51,981 nucleotides of DNA from Peribacillus huizhouensis (GTDB lineage Bacteria > Bacillota > Bacilli > Bacillales > DSM-1321): assembly GCF_014138605.1 (NCBI RefSeq), contig NZ_JACJHX010000007.1:172638-224618 (forward strand). Direction: 5' to 3'. Under the pieces are notes generated by a model that saw only the letters and a list, made by a program, of their open reading frames with translations, was not told the DNA's origin and made no database searches. Below are positions 18,210 through 26,709 of this stretch, one piece after another. Positions within the stretch are counted from its first letter, which is position 1, and each line of letters opens with the position of its first letter. The translations under genes were made by a program, and so were the position numbers.

Positions 18210-19131
18210 TCTTAGCCACTTCCAATTCTGTGACAGGATTTCCAGTCTCATCAAGGACCGTGTAGCCAAATCCAGATTTGTCATGTCTATTTAACTCAAT
18301 AAAGCGTTCAAATATATGTTGATTGAGAATTTGTACCATATAGGGTCTTTTCGTTAAATCTGACAATGTACGTCCATGTGCAGTGATTACAAGCTTAATT
18401 CCCGCATTAGCTGCCTCTAACACCGCAGCCATATCCTCACGGCGACCAATTTCATCAACAATTAACACGTCGGGTGACATGGAACGAATAAGCATCATCA
18501 TCCCTTCAACCTTTGGACATCCGTCCAAAACGTCCACTCGAGGTCCAAAATCGAGCTGAGGTACCCCCCGAACTGATCCAGCGATTTCTGAACGCTCGTC
18601 CACGATACCGACTTTCTTAGGTAGAATATTTCGCTTTTCGCATCCAGTTGAGATAATTCGGGCAATGTCACGCAAAAGTGTCGTCTTACCTGTTTGAGGA
18701 GCGCCGATGATAATCGTATGATGCCATTCACCTGTGTATAGACTTGGAATTAATTTTTCAGCCGTCCCAATTTTCTGTCTCGCAATTCGAATATTAAAGG
18801 ACGACACATCTCTAATCGCTTTTACCTCGCCATTTTCAAGAACAACCTTACCTGCAAGGCCGATTCGATGACCACCACTTACTGTGATATACCCTCGCTT
18901 TAATTCCTCTTCTAAAGCATATAAAGAATATTTGCTAATGTGATGCAGCAGCTGCTTTGCGTCTTCATCATGAACCAAATATGGTAAAAAGGTTGGTCTA
19001 CCTTCGATAATCACTTCAAGAGGTCGTCCAATTCGAACCCGTAGTTCCTCAACTTTATTTACCAGAGACAGTGGAATTTTCCTAAATTGCTCCTCCAATT
19101 TCTTCGGCAATAGGGTAAACACCGTTTCCAT
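18202..19131 (-). CDS. spoIIIAA: Stage III sporulation protein AA (ATPase)
   Basis: SpoIIIAA is the secretion-type (GspE/PilT-like) ATPase of the SpoIIIA-SpoIIQ channel, working at the mother-cell membrane. The 309-residue protein has Walker A GAPQTGKTTLLRD (about 142-154), a Walker B-like stretch PDVLIVDEIGRREDM, and the sensor-like VITAHGRTLSDL. The N-terminal half includes GYITVSGGHRIGLAGK. It is the promoter-proximal gene of the operon; a good SigE promoter lies 38-66 bp upstream. In B. subtilis yqhV sits between this gene and efp; here it is missing. Confidence 0.96.
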   Translation of the reverse strand: METVFTLLPKKLEEQFRKIPLSLVNKVEELRVRIGRPLEVIIEGRPTFLPYLVHDEDAKQLLHHISKYSLYALEEELKRGYITVSGGHRIGLAGKVVLENGEVKAIRDVSSFNIRIARQKIGTAEKLIPSLYTGEWHHTIIIGAPQTGKTTLLRDIARIISTGCEKRNILPKKVGIVDERSEIAGSVRGVPQLDFGPRVDVLDGCPKVEGMMMLIRSMSPDVLIVDEIGRREDMAAVLEAANAGIKLVITAHGRTLSDLTKRPYMVQILNQHIFERFIELNRHDKSGFGYTVLDETGNPVTELEVAKND

Positions 19132-19168
19132 GCCTGAAACCTCCTATTTACAGCTAATCATTTGTTAA

Positions 19169-19197
19169 AATGTATGTTAGATTAATGAGTTTATGAC
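19169..19197 (-). promoter_or_regulatory. SigE promoter of the spoIIIA operon
   Basis: On the minus strand GTCATAAA (19197-19190) and CATACATT (19176-19169) are separated by 13 bases. The -10 matches the SigE consensus CATACANT fully and the -35 is close to GTMATATT. It points at spoIIIAA, whose start is at 19131. SigE control of spoIIIA is established in B. subtilis. Confidence 0.85.
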
Positions 19198-19251
19198 AAG
19201 AAAAGTAGTGGGATATTTCGATTACTAAACTATAGAAGTATTAAGTAGAGT

Positions 19252-19280
19252 TTTTCTGCCCGTTAGTGCGGGGGAAAGGA
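19252..19280. repeat. Family A fragment upstream of spoIIIAA
   Basis: The sequence CTGCCCGTTAGTGCGGGGGAAAG is a variant of the junction CTGTCCGTTAATGCGGGGTAAAG seen in the arrays near folD and nusB (shared core CGTTARTGCGGGG). No hairpin unit follows. Confidence 0.45.
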
Positions 19281-19315
19281 GATAGGCTGAGCCTTTAAAA
19301 AAGGTCTACATAACG

Positions 19316-19405
19316 AAAGGGTCAGACCCGCAAACACAATATCCAGTTCAATGTAAGCGAAAATCGCCTCGATGAACTGCGTATTATGTGCGTGATCTGA
19401 CCCTT
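19316..19405. repeat. Family B palindromic element between efp and spoIIIAA
   Basis: AAAGGGTCAGACCC (19316-19329) and the inverse ATCTGACCCTTT (from 19395) bound a 90-bp element. An inner inverted pair CAGTTCA/TGAACTG strengthens the fold. It lies 21 bp after the efp stop and can act as an efp terminator. It occupies the place where yqhV is found in B. subtilis. Confidence 0.75.
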
Positions 19406-19426
19406 TAAGGATACCCAGATTAAGCC

Positions 19427-19984
19427 TTATGCACGAGATACATAAGAACCTTCAGATGTGTTAATGATTAGTTTATCGCCTTGGTTAATGAAGAATGGCA
19501 CTTGTACTGTTATGCCCGTTTCAAGTGTAGCTGATTTCGTTCCACCAGAAGATGTGTCACCTTTAATTCCTGGTTCCGTTTCTGTCACTTCAAGCGTTAC
19601 GTTTTTCGGAAGTTCAACTCCAAGAGTTTCTGTTCCGAATGTCATAACATGTACTTCCATGTTTTCTGTTAAGTATTTTAGCTCATATTCGATATTTGCT
19701 TCTGGAAGCTCAATTTGTTCATATGATTCGTTATCCATGAACACATGAGAATCACCGCTTGCATATAGATATTGCATTTTACGGTTTTCAATATGTGCTT
19801 TTGCAACTTTTTCGCCGGCACGGAATGTTTTTTCTTGAACAGCGCCATTACGAAGATTACGTAGCTTAGAACGAACGAATGCAGCACCTTTACCTGGTTT
19901 TACGTGCTGGAATTCCATCACTTGCCAAATTCCGTTATCTACTTCAATCGTTAAGCCTGTTTTAAAATCATTAACTGAAATCAT
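19427..19984 (-). CDS. efp: Translation elongation factor P
   Basis: EF-P rescues ribosomes stalled at polyproline. The 185-residue protein has the three-domain layout: KOW-like domain I ([20 protein letters not shown]), then two OB folds ending [17 protein letters not shown]. The modified residue is the lysine in [12 protein letters not shown] (about Lys32), as in B. subtilis, where it carries a 5-aminopentanol group. GGAGG upstream of ATG at 19984 is ideal. It follows the peptidase gene by 18 bp, forming aroQ-yqhT-efp. Confidence 0.98.
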   Translation of the reverse strand: MISVNDFKTGLTIEVDNGIWQVMEFQHVKPGKGAAFVRSKLRNLRNGAVQEKTFRAGEKVAKAHIENRKMQYLYASGDSHVFMDNESYEQIELPEANIEYELKYLTENMEVHVMTFGTETLGVELPKNVTLEVTETEPGIKGDTSSGGTKSATLETGITVQVPFFINQGDKLIINTSEGSYVSRA

Positions 19985-20002
19985 CTTTTTCCTCCTGCAT
20001 GC

Positions 20003-21064
20003 TTATAAAATAATTAATTCTTTTGTTGAATGTGTTAATGCTTCATTGCCTTCCACTGTAATGATCGTATCATCTTCAATACGAACACCGCCTAAACCAG
20101 GCACATATATTCCCGGCTCACAAGTTACAACCATTCCTGGTTCAAGAATTGTTTCGGATTTGAGAGAAAGGGCAGGACCTTCATGAACTTCCAGCCCAAT
20201 GCCATGACCCGTTGAATGCCCAAAATACTCACCATAGCCTTTTTCAGCAATGAAGTTTCGAGTAAGAGCATCCGCTTCTTTTCCAGACATGCCTGGTTTA
20301 ATACCAGCCATACCTCGTAGTTGCGCTTCTAAAACAATATCATAGATTTTTTTTAGTTGTGCATCTGGTTCTCCTACTGCAAGTGTTCGCGTAATATCTG
20401 ATACATACCCGTTAAAATAAGCACCGTAATCAAGCGTAACAAAATCACCGCTATCAATGATTTTATTGGTTGCAACACCGTGCGGAAGAGCCGATCTTTT
20501 CCCAGAAGCCACGATGATATCAAAGGATGAAGAAGTAGCACCTTGTTTTCTCATAAAGAATTCAAGTTCATTTGAAACGTCCAGCTCAGAAATCCCTGGA
20601 CGAATAAATTCAACAATATGTGTAAATGCAGCATCTGCAATTGCAGCAGCATCCTTTAATATATTAATCTCTGAAGAAGTCTTAATCAAGCGTAAATTCT
20701 CGATCATCCCTGATACAGGTACAAGTTCTGCACTTACCAAAGTTTCATACGCTTTAAATGTAGCAAATGTCATATGATCTTGTTCGAAACCAAGCTGCTT
20801 GATTCCCATCTTCTTTGCTTGAGTAGCCACTTCTTCCATGATTGTCCCTTTGTGTTGAACAATCTCATACCCCAAAGCTTGGTTACCTGCTTGTTCCACA
20901 TATCGGAAGTCTGTAATAAATTTCGCTTCATCTCCTGATATCAAGGCAAGGCCAGCCGTACCTGTAAAGTTGGTCATATAGCGCAGATTATATGTACTCG
21001 TAATTAAAAATCCGTCCAAACCTTTTTTAGCCAACTGTGAGCGAAATTTCTCTAGTTTCTCCAT
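20003..21064 (-). CDS. yqhT: M24 family Xaa-Pro aminopeptidase (YqhT)
   Basis: This metallopeptidase is of the aminopeptidase P/prolidase type and likely removes N-terminal residues ahead of proline. The 353-residue protein has an N-terminal creatinase-like domain (about 1-125) and the pita-bread catalytic domain. The five metal ligands are visible: D in TLDYGAYF, D in VSDITRTL, H in STGHGIGLEVHEG, E in TCEPGIYVPG and E in GVRIEDDTI. Its place between aroQ and efp is the Bacillus order. A link with EF-P through proline-containing peptides is only suggestive. Confidence 0.93.
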   Translation of the reverse strand: MEKLEKFRSQLAKKGLDGFLITSTYNLRYMTNFTGTAGLALISGDEAKFITDFRYVEQAGNQALGYEIVQHKGTIMEEVATQAKKMGIKQLGFEQDHMTFATFKAYETLVSAELVPVSGMIENLRLIKTSSEINILKDAAAIADAAFTHIVEFIRPGISELDVSNELEFFMRKQGATSSSFDIIVASGKRSALPHGVATNKIIDSGDFVTLDYGAYFNGYVSDITRTLAVGEPDAQLKKIYDIVLEAQLRGMAGIKPGMSGKEADALTRNFIAEKGYGEYFGHSTGHGIGLEVHEGPALSLKSETILEPGMVVTCEPGIYVPGLGGVRIEDDTIITVEGNEALTHSTKELIIL

Positions 21065-21067
21065 TCC

Positions 21068-21511
21068 CTATCTCTCCTCTATTATCGTTTCAATGGCTCT
21101 TAAAGCAAGTAGATAGCCTTTGACGCCTAAACCGACAATTTGTCCAGCTGTGACTGGAGCTGTTACAGAAACATGACGGAAACTTTCCCGTGCATGAATA
21201 TTAGATATATGTACTTCGATAACAGGAACATCAATTCCTGCAATTGCATCACGTATGGCGTAACTATAATGTGTAAATGCTCCAGGATTTATAATAATCC
21301 CATTAAAGCCCTCATCTTCTGCCCAATGTAACTTATCAATAATTTCCCCTTCATGATTAGACTGATAACAGCTTAGTTCAAGTTTCATCTCATCAGCCAA
21401 TTCACGGACACTCATTTCCACATCACGTAGCGTTACATTTCCGTAATGCTTAGGTTCCCGTTTTCCAAGCCTATTTAAATTAGGTCCATTTATTAACAAT
21501 ATTTTTTCCAT
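21068..21511 (-). CDS. aroQ: Type II 3-dehydroquinate dehydratase
   Basis: AroQ converts 3-dehydroquinate to 3-dehydroshikimate. From ATG at 21511 ([16 protein letters not shown]) the protein is 147 residues, the family norm; the frame continues ten codons up, but GGTGGGAGTGGGGC just before 21511 is the better ribosome site. The catalytic tyrosine/arginine loop [23 protein letters not shown] and [19 protein letters not shown] are all present. It is three bases before yqhT and starts the aroQ-yqhT-efp operon. Confidence 0.96.
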   Translation of the reverse strand: MEKILLINGPNLNRLGKREPKHYGNVTLRDVEMSVRELADEMKLELSCYQSNHEGEIIDKLHWAEDEGFNGIIINPGAFTHYSYAIRDAIAGIDVPVIEVHISNIHARESFRHVSVTAPVTAGQIVGLGVKGYLLALRAIETIIEER

Positions 21512-21620
21512 GCCCCACTCCCACCTTACTTCCAAGTACAATCGAATGCTCTCCCAAAAAAATGTTTTACCATCAACATTCTACCATAATTGCGAATTGT
21601 CTTACTACTTTTTACAAATT

Positions 21621-22142
21621 TCAGTGCGTCTCCACCTCAGATTTATCTCTATTTAACGCCCTTTGTAGTTCGCCATATTCATAAGAAATCGAATATCCTA
21701 CAAAAACACCATATAAGATAAATAAACATATACTAGTAATCCCTGTATCTGCTGTCATTTTTGAAAAAGAAGGCAGATCAGGAAATATAGGTTGGAGAAC
21801 AAGGATAAATACAAGCCATAATAAGGCTCCATATACGATCCCTGCGGAAATATGATTTACTTTTCGAAAAAGAGCATAATAAAGGTACGCAAAAACAATT
21901 GATACAATACTATAAATAATGAGCGTCACCACTGCCCCAAGCCAAGTATGAATCCAAGCAGCATTTGACCAAGATGTAAAAATAAACTTTGGACTAACAT
22001 CCATGAAATGAAAAAAGGCAGCAACGAGTCCTACCGCACACCAAAGGAAACCTCCATATATCCCAATAACAAATACATCCATTAAGATTGATTCATGGTA
22101 CACGACACCGTTAACTTGTTTCGGTTCATTTGACATACTCAT
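21621..22142 (-). CDS. yqhR: Conserved membrane protein YqhR
   Basis: YqhR is a membrane protein of unknown function found in this position in Bacillus. I start it at 22142 (MSMSNEPKQVNGVVYHES), preceded by GGAGGTGTT, giving 173 residues. Four membrane segments are visible: FVIGIYGGFLWCAVGLVAAF, HTWLGAVVTLIIYSIVSIVF, AGIVYGALLWLVFILVLQP and TSICLFILYGVFVGYSI. It is divergent from yqhQ. No catalytic motif is seen, and I offer no function. Confidence 0.85.
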   Translation of the reverse strand: MSMSNEPKQVNGVVYHESILMDVFVIGIYGGFLWCAVGLVAAFFHFMDVSPKFIFTSWSNAAWIHTWLGAVVTLIIYSIVSIVFAYLYYALFRKVNHISAGIVYGALLWLVFILVLQPIFPDLPSFSKMTADTGITSICLFILYGVFVGYSISYEYGELQRALNRDKSEVETH

Positions 22143-22560
22143 AACACCTCCGCTACTAGTATGTCCCATTAGAGCTGGAATCATTTCTCCATTTTTATGA
22201 GGTTGTTTAATATATAAAGTGAAACTTCTGTTCGTGAATGTTTCCTAATTGGATTCTTACATGAATTGATCAATTTTAGCAAAGGTTCATTGTTGACAAC
22301 CATTCTATTCCACCGTTATTTTCAATGTATTTTCCAAAGTCTTTTTATTTCATGATAAGCACGTCGTTATTGCAAAAAACTGGTTAGTTTTGTATGATTA
22401 AGAGAACATCAAAATGCGTGGAGTTTCTTCTTAGATGGATGTTTGATCTTATCAACCAATCGCAGGTTTATTTACAATATTGCTTCATAATTAGAGCGAC
22501 CTGTTCATACATGAATAAGAGAGTAACACTAGATGAAAAACCAGTAAATTTAAGGATAAG
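22143..22560. other. Divergent yqhR/yqhQ intergenic region
   Basis: The 418 bp contain the promoters of both genes. At 22216-22228 AAAGTGAAACTTC is a family A start without its hairpin. I see no other recognisable element; small open frames here lack ribosome sites and similarity to anything I know. Confidence 0.5.
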
Positions 22561-23523
22561 TTGGTGTCTACAATGTCTGATACAAAGAAACCCGCATATG
22601 GCGGGCAGGCCGTTGTTGAAGGTGTTATGTTTGGCGGCAAACATCATACCGTAACAGCTGTACGCCGGAAAGATTCAACCATTGACTACTATCACTTGCC
22701 GCGACAAAGCAAGCCCCTCCTGCAAAGTTTGAAAAAAATTCCGTTTCTACGCGGTATTGTAGCGATTATTGACTCAAGTGCTACTGGATCTAAGCACTTA
22801 AATTTTTCAACCGAGCAATTTGAGGAAGATGCACCAGAAGAACCTGGAAAAGTGAAGGAGTCAAAAAAAGAATCCAAGCTTGCAATGTGGCTAGGTGTCG
22901 CTGCCATTGGAATTATCTCCTTTCTGTTCGGTAAGTTTATTTTCACGCTAGTTCCTATGTTTTTAGCTGAGCTTACTCGACCGATTTTCCAAAGTCATAT
23001 TTCCCAAATTTTAATAGAAGGAGCTTTTAAACTGCTTCTATTGCTTGTTTATATCTATTTTGTATCCTTAACCCCGATAATCAAAAGAGTATTTCAGTAT
23101 CACGGTGCAGAGCATAAAGTGATCAACTGCTTCGAAAGTGGCAAGCCTTTAACTGTTGAAAACGTTCAATCTTCTTCACGGCTTCATTATCGTTGTGGTA
23201 GCAGCTTTATTCTTTTCACTGTCGTAGTTGGCATCTTCGTTTACATGTTTGTACCGACTGAGCCGCTTTGGTCAAGAGTCGTCAGTCGAATTGTCTTAAT
23301 TCCAGTTGTTCTCGGAATATCTTTCGAAGTTCTTCAGCTCACAAATAAATTAAGAGATGTTCCCGTGTTACGCTATTTAGGGTATCCTGGTTTATGGTTG
23401 CAATTGCTGACAACGAAAGAGCCAGATGACACACAAGTGGAAGTAGCACTTGCTTCTTTTAACGAGTTGATGAAATTGGAAAGTCGTACTGAACAAAGTT
23501 TAAAAAACGAAGATATAGTGTAA
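22561..23523 (+). CDS. yqhQ: DUF1385 membrane protein YqhQ
   Basis: YqhQ is a DUF1385 protein, conserved in Firmicutes but without a settled function. The 320-residue protein has the diagnostic start PAYGGQAVVEGVMFGGKHH, then RKIP-like basic patches, and FLRGIVAIIDSSATGSKHLN. At least four membrane segments follow, such as WLGVAAIGIISFLFGKFIF and LLLLVYIYFVSLTPII. QYHGAEHKVINCFESG is a strongly conserved, possibly metal-binding motif. The start is TTG at 22561 or GTG at 22564, both behind AAGGAT; internal ATG 22573 is also possible. It is convergent with yqhO and divergent from yqhR. Confidence 0.9.
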   Translation: MVSTMSDTKKPAYGGQAVVEGVMFGGKHHTVTAVRRKDSTIDYYHLPRQSKPLLQSLKKIPFLRGIVAIIDSSATGSKHLNFSTEQFEEDAPEEPGKVKESKKESKLAMWLGVAAIGIISFLFGKFIFTLVPMFLAELTRPIFQSHISQILIEGAFKLLLLLVYIYFVSLTPIIKRVFQYHGAEHKVINCFESGKPLTVENVQSSSRLHYRCGSSFILFTVVVGIFVYMFVPTEPLWSRVVSRIVLIPVVLGISFEVLQLTNKLRDVPVLRYLGYPGLWLQLLTTKEPDDTQVEVALASFNELMKLESRTEQSLKNEDIV

Positions 23524-23620
23524 AGTTTAAGAGATTATCCCATCTTAGGAAAATTAATTTTCCTTCGGGCGTTTAAAATGACTCAGATTTGCTCATGATG
23601 CTCTTAAGGAGGTGTCTTTG

Positions 23621-23986
23621 TTGAATCGTTCATTGTCTTATATAATTTACGGAATCATCGCCTTGGGAATTTTCGGGTTATTTGCAAAAGTCGTAAATGA
23701 TCCAGTTGGTTTTTTTCGAAATATCATCGTTATGATCGTTATTGCTGGAGCTATCTTTTTCATATACCGCATGATTACTAAAGACAAACCTAGTAATGCT
23801 GGGCAAAGAGCTTTTAAGAAAGCTGCCAGAAAGTCAAAGAAGAGAACAAAGAGCAAAAGCAATATCGCTAATTTTTCAAAAGCTGCAAACTCAACAAAGA
23901 AAAATCGTATCAGAAAGAAATCTGATATCCATTTGACTGTCATTGAAGGAAAAAAAAATAAAAAGAAAAATCGGGCGCTTTTTTAA
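23621..23986 (+). CDS. yqhP: SA1362 family protein YqhP
   Basis: YqhP is a small protein of unknown function next to yqhQ in Bacillus. The likely start is TTG at 23621, eight bases after AAGGAGG; a GTG at 23612 overlaps that ribosome site and is less likely. This gives 121 residues. There are two N-terminal membrane helices (SYIIYGIIALGIFGLFA and NIIVMIVIAGAIFFIYRMI). A strongly basic C-terminal half (about 55-121) is rich in K and R and might bind nucleic acid or lipid. Its last codons merge into a terminator hairpin. Confidence 0.85.
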   Translation: MNRSLSYIIYGIIALGIFGLFAKVVNDPVGFFRNIIVMIVIAGAIFFIYRMITKDKPSNAGQRAFKKAARKSKKRTKSKSNIANFSKAANSTKKNRIRKKSDIHLTVIEGKKNKKKNRALF

Positions 23987-24003
23987 GCATCCGGTTTTTC
24001 TTT
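23966..24003 (+). terminator. Terminator at the end of yqhP
   Basis: CGGGCGC and GCATCCG form an imperfect stem overlapping the yqhP stop codon, followed by TTTTTC and TTTTT. The preceding A-run and following T-run could also pair. Confidence 0.5.
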
Positions 24004-24016
24004 TTATATGAAGGAA

Positions 24017-24115
24017 ATGGGGACGGGGCTTCGCGACATACGTATATAGACAATTTACATTTACTACAAAATCCTGCTCTCCTCCGCACCTCCACCTTCA
24101 AAGGTAATGTATTTT
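24017..24115 (+). repeat. Family C dispersed repeat, copy 2
   Basis: The sequence begins ATGGGGACGGGGCTTCGCG, identical to copy 1 at 2864 for 20 bases, then diverges with shared patches (CTCCGCACCTCCACC versus CCCCACCGCCACC). It sits in the convergent gap between yqhP and yqhO. Confidence 0.65.
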
Positions 24116-24179
24116 TGAGAATCCGAGCCTTTTCATCGCTTTATTTGGGATCTGATACTCACAGATGATTTATAAGGAC

Positions 24180-25061
24180 TTAATACGTCCAGTTTTTCAA
24201 AAAAGTCTCTGCATACATTCTTCCTCGTCCAACTAACATCTCTTTATTGGCTTCGGTTAAATGAAAATCAGTAGCTGACATCCCTGTCATCGGAATAAAC
24301 AATATATTTTTGGCTACTCTTTTTGAAATATAACGAGAATCATGCGCATCTCTCATCGTTTTAAAAAGTGCTGCAAACATATCCACTGCGTCATCAATTT
24401 CATTTTCTTTGTTGCCAAGCCCATCCCCTCTTAGATTCATACCAATGACTGGGCGAATTTTCTTACCTCCCTCTGTTTCAAATAGCCACATCGGAAAATT
24501 ACTTAATATCCCGCCATCGACAAACAAACTGCTCGACTGTCGCCATTTTAATTTAACTGGCTCAAAGAAATAAGGAATACTACAACTCATCCGCACAGCT
24601 TTTGCAACAGGAAATTCAAGCGGATTCATGCCATACTTATCAAGATCATCTGGAAAAACAGCTAGCTGACCATTCGTAATATCACTTACGATAATCCGTA
24701 ATGATTGATAAGGAATATCTCCAAACGTAACAATGCCTCGCTTAGCAAGTTTAGTTGCAATCCATTTTTCAAGTGCGTCCCCTTTAAATAACCCCATTTT
24801 CCGATACAGCATCAGCCATTTCACAAATGGAATAGGTAAGATTCGCCTTGAATCCAATAGCTCTTTAATATTCGTTTCATTCAGAATTTCTTCCATGTCT
24901 GCGCCGCTATATCCAGCAGTCAGTAAAGCCGCAATGATTGATCCTGCACTCGTACCTGCACACTGCTTAAAGAAAAATCCATGTTCTTCCATAACTTGAA
25001 CAGCTCCAACTAAAGCGAAGCCCTTAATTCCACCACCGGAAAATACCCCATCAATAATCAT
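24180..25061 (-). CDS. yqhO: Patatin-like phospholipase YqhO
   Basis: YqhO belongs to the patatin-like lipid acyl hydrolases. The 293-residue protein has the oxyanion loop SGGGIKGFALVGA (about 8-20), the nucleophile elbow GTSAGS (about 37-42, Ser as nucleophile) and the catalytic aspartate in DGGILSNFP (about 178). Its natural lipid substrate is unknown. GGGGGAGGACTTCA precedes ATG. In B. subtilis the next genes are mntR, lipM and yqhL. Here the core order breaks immediately after yqhO and resumes at lipM 20 kb away. Confidence 0.92.
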   Translation of the reverse strand: MIIDGVFSGGGIKGFALVGAVQVMEEHGFFFKQCAGTSAGSIIAALLTAGYSGADMEEILNETNIKELLDSRRILPIPFVKWLMLYRKMGLFKGDALEKWIATKLAKRGIVTFGDIPYQSLRIIVSDITNGQLAVFPDDLDKYGMNPLEFPVAKAVRMSCSIPYFFEPVKLKWRQSSSLFVDGGILSNFPMWLFETEGGKKIRPVIGMNLRGDGLGNKENEIDDAVDMFAALFKTMRDAHDSRYISKRVAKNILFIPMTGMSATDFHLTEANKEMLVGRGRMYAETFLKNWTY

Positions 25062-25180
25062 TGAAGTCCTCCCCCATAATCCGGTCTTTTTACATTTTTA
25101 ATCCATTAGAGAGGGATTTATTACTGTTTCTTTTGAATAATGATAAGTGTACATCCCTTAGGATAATAAAATGGCATAAT

Positions 25181-25212
25181 TAAACCGCCTGAAAGTAATC
25201 AGACGGCTTTTT
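25181..25212. terminator. Hairpin between the MFS gene and yqhO
   Basis: CCGCCTGA and TCAGACGG form an 8-bp stem with one mismatch. A run of six Ts follows on the plus strand; on the minus strand the run is poorer. As the MFS gene ends at 25218 on the minus strand, it is the probable site of its termination. Confidence 0.5.
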
Positions 25213-25217
25213 TAAAC

Positions 25218-26444
25218 TCATACATTCTCTGGTTCACTCTTAATAAACTTAAGAACTAGAAAAAGAATGATCATACTTACTATTCCTGTAACTATAAACG
25301 TACTGTTTAAATAATCCTTCATTAAAAGCGACATTGCCGGTGGACCAGCTGCCACCCCGATAAAGCGAGCGGAGCTATATAAAGAAGAAATTGTTCCCCG
25401 CTCATCTTTCTCGATATTCTCAGTAATCATCGCATCAAGTGCTGGAAGAATCGCTCCGATTGCTATTCCTAATATACTTGTAACGAGAAGAAGCAAAAAT
25501 AGTTTTTCACGTGAAAAGCCTACAAAAACGACGCTAATAGCTAAGAGAAACAGACTAACCAGTACAATTTTCCGCATTAAAGCGATATGTCCTTTAATTG
25601 TCCTTCCTGTCAAAAAGGAGGAAATACAAAGTAAAAAAAGCGGAATCGCTAACACAAAGCCTTTTCTCACACCTTTTATGACATGGATTCTTTCCAGATT
25701 TTCCGAAAGAAAGAATAGGACCCCGAATAAAACGAGCATTACAAACGCTCCAATGATAAAAATGGTACATAGCCATGGCCCTTCATTTTTAAAGGTTTGC
25801 TTTGTCTTTTTCATAAACTCTTTAAATTTTCTTGACTCTTTTTTCTCTTTAGGACTCTTTATAAAGAAAAAAACGAGCACAATCGAAATGAAACTAAAAA
25901 AAGAAATTGCGAAAAATGGAAGAAACCATAAATAAGCCGCAAAAAGTGAGCCTAATATCGGGCTCAGTACTTTTCCGAATGTATTTGAGGTTTCAATGAT
26001 CCCTAAACAGGAGCTGGTCTTTTCATCATCCGCTTGATATAAATCACCTACTAGAGGTAGAACAATCGGCATGGCTCCTGAAGCACCGATCCCTTGGAGG
26101 ATTCGACCGATAATAATTACCGTATATGGTTGTTCCAATTTCCATGAAGCAAAGCCGGCAATTAGTCCACCAATCAACGCTAAAATCAAACTTGGCAATA
26201 TCACTTTTTTTCTGCCGATTTTATCAGACAAATAACCCGCAACTGGAATGAGAAAAATCGACGCAATTGAATAACTTGTAATAATCATGCTTGATTGAAA
26301 CGAGCTGATTCCCACCTGTTCCTCAAAAATGGGCAGCACCGGAATAAGCATTGAGTTTCCTAATGTCATTACAAGCGGAATTGATGCCATACTGACAACA
26401 CACCAAGTGCTAACTTTATTATCACTGAACTCCTGATTATCCAT
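25218..26444 (-). CDS. MFS drug/efflux transporter
   Basis: This is a major facilitator superfamily exporter of the 12-helix drug:H+ antiporter type. The 408-residue protein has the motif A loop GYLSDKIGRKKVILPS (about 62-77). The motif C-like stretch GKVLSPILGSLFAAYLWF is also present. A central loop about 190-215 is rich in K, E and F (KSPKEKKESRKFKEFMKK). The start is ATG at 26444 behind AGGTGTC. Substrate is not predictable; fits include multidrug or siderophore exporters. It is the first gene of the accessory block that replaces mntR between yqhO and lipM. It is preceded by its own AT-rich leader and not linked to the glycosyltransferase, which is divergent. Confidence 0.88.
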   Translation of the reverse strand: MDNQEFSDNKVSTWCVVSMASIPLVMTLGNSMLIPVLPIFEEQVGISSFQSSMIITSYSIASIFLIPVAGYLSDKIGRKKVILPSLILALIGGLIAGFASWKLEQPYTVIIIGRILQGIGASGAMPIVLPLVGDLYQADDEKTSSCLGIIETSNTFGKVLSPILGSLFAAYLWFLPFFAISFFSFISIVLVFFFIKSPKEKKESRKFKEFMKKTKQTFKNEGPWLCTIFIIGAFVMLVLFGVLFFLSENLERIHVIKGVRKGFVLAIPLFLLCISSFLTGRTIKGHIALMRKIVLVSLFLLAISVVFVGFSREKLFLLLLVTSILGIAIGAILPALDAMITENIEKDERGTISSLYSSARFIGVAAGPPAMSLLMKDYLNSTFIVTGIVSMIILFLVLKFIKSEPENV

Positions 26445-26639
26445 CAATTAAAGACACCTCATCTAAGCAAACAATATTTCTATTTTATCCGAAAACACAA
26501 AAGACTTTCATGGGAAAAAGAAACAAAAATACAAAATCCGCTTAAGAAATTCCAATATGGGTCATAAATCGTCTATCATAATCGATTTTTACAAAGACTC
26601 GATTACTGGTGTCAAAGTTTGCAAAACTGATGAATTGGT

Positions 26640-26672
26640 CCAATATCAAAATAAGGAATGAATCATACTCTA
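26640..26672 (+). promoter_or_regulatory. Possible mother-cell (SigE/SigK-type) promoter of the glycosyltransferase
   Basis: CATACTCTA (26664-26672) fits SigK CATANNNTA fully and SigE CATACANT with one change. CCAATATC (26640-26647) is a weak -35, 16 bases upstream. The distance to the chosen start codon is 37 bp. This is suggestive only. Confidence 0.35.
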
Positions 26673-26709
26673 TAGTACTATTCAGTTGATGTGGAGGGAA
26701 AAAGTAAAA

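Noticed and set aside
22394..22654. Possible small gene before yqhQ
   Set aside because: It overlaps the yqhQ start in another frame, has no similarity I recognise and no clear ribosome site.
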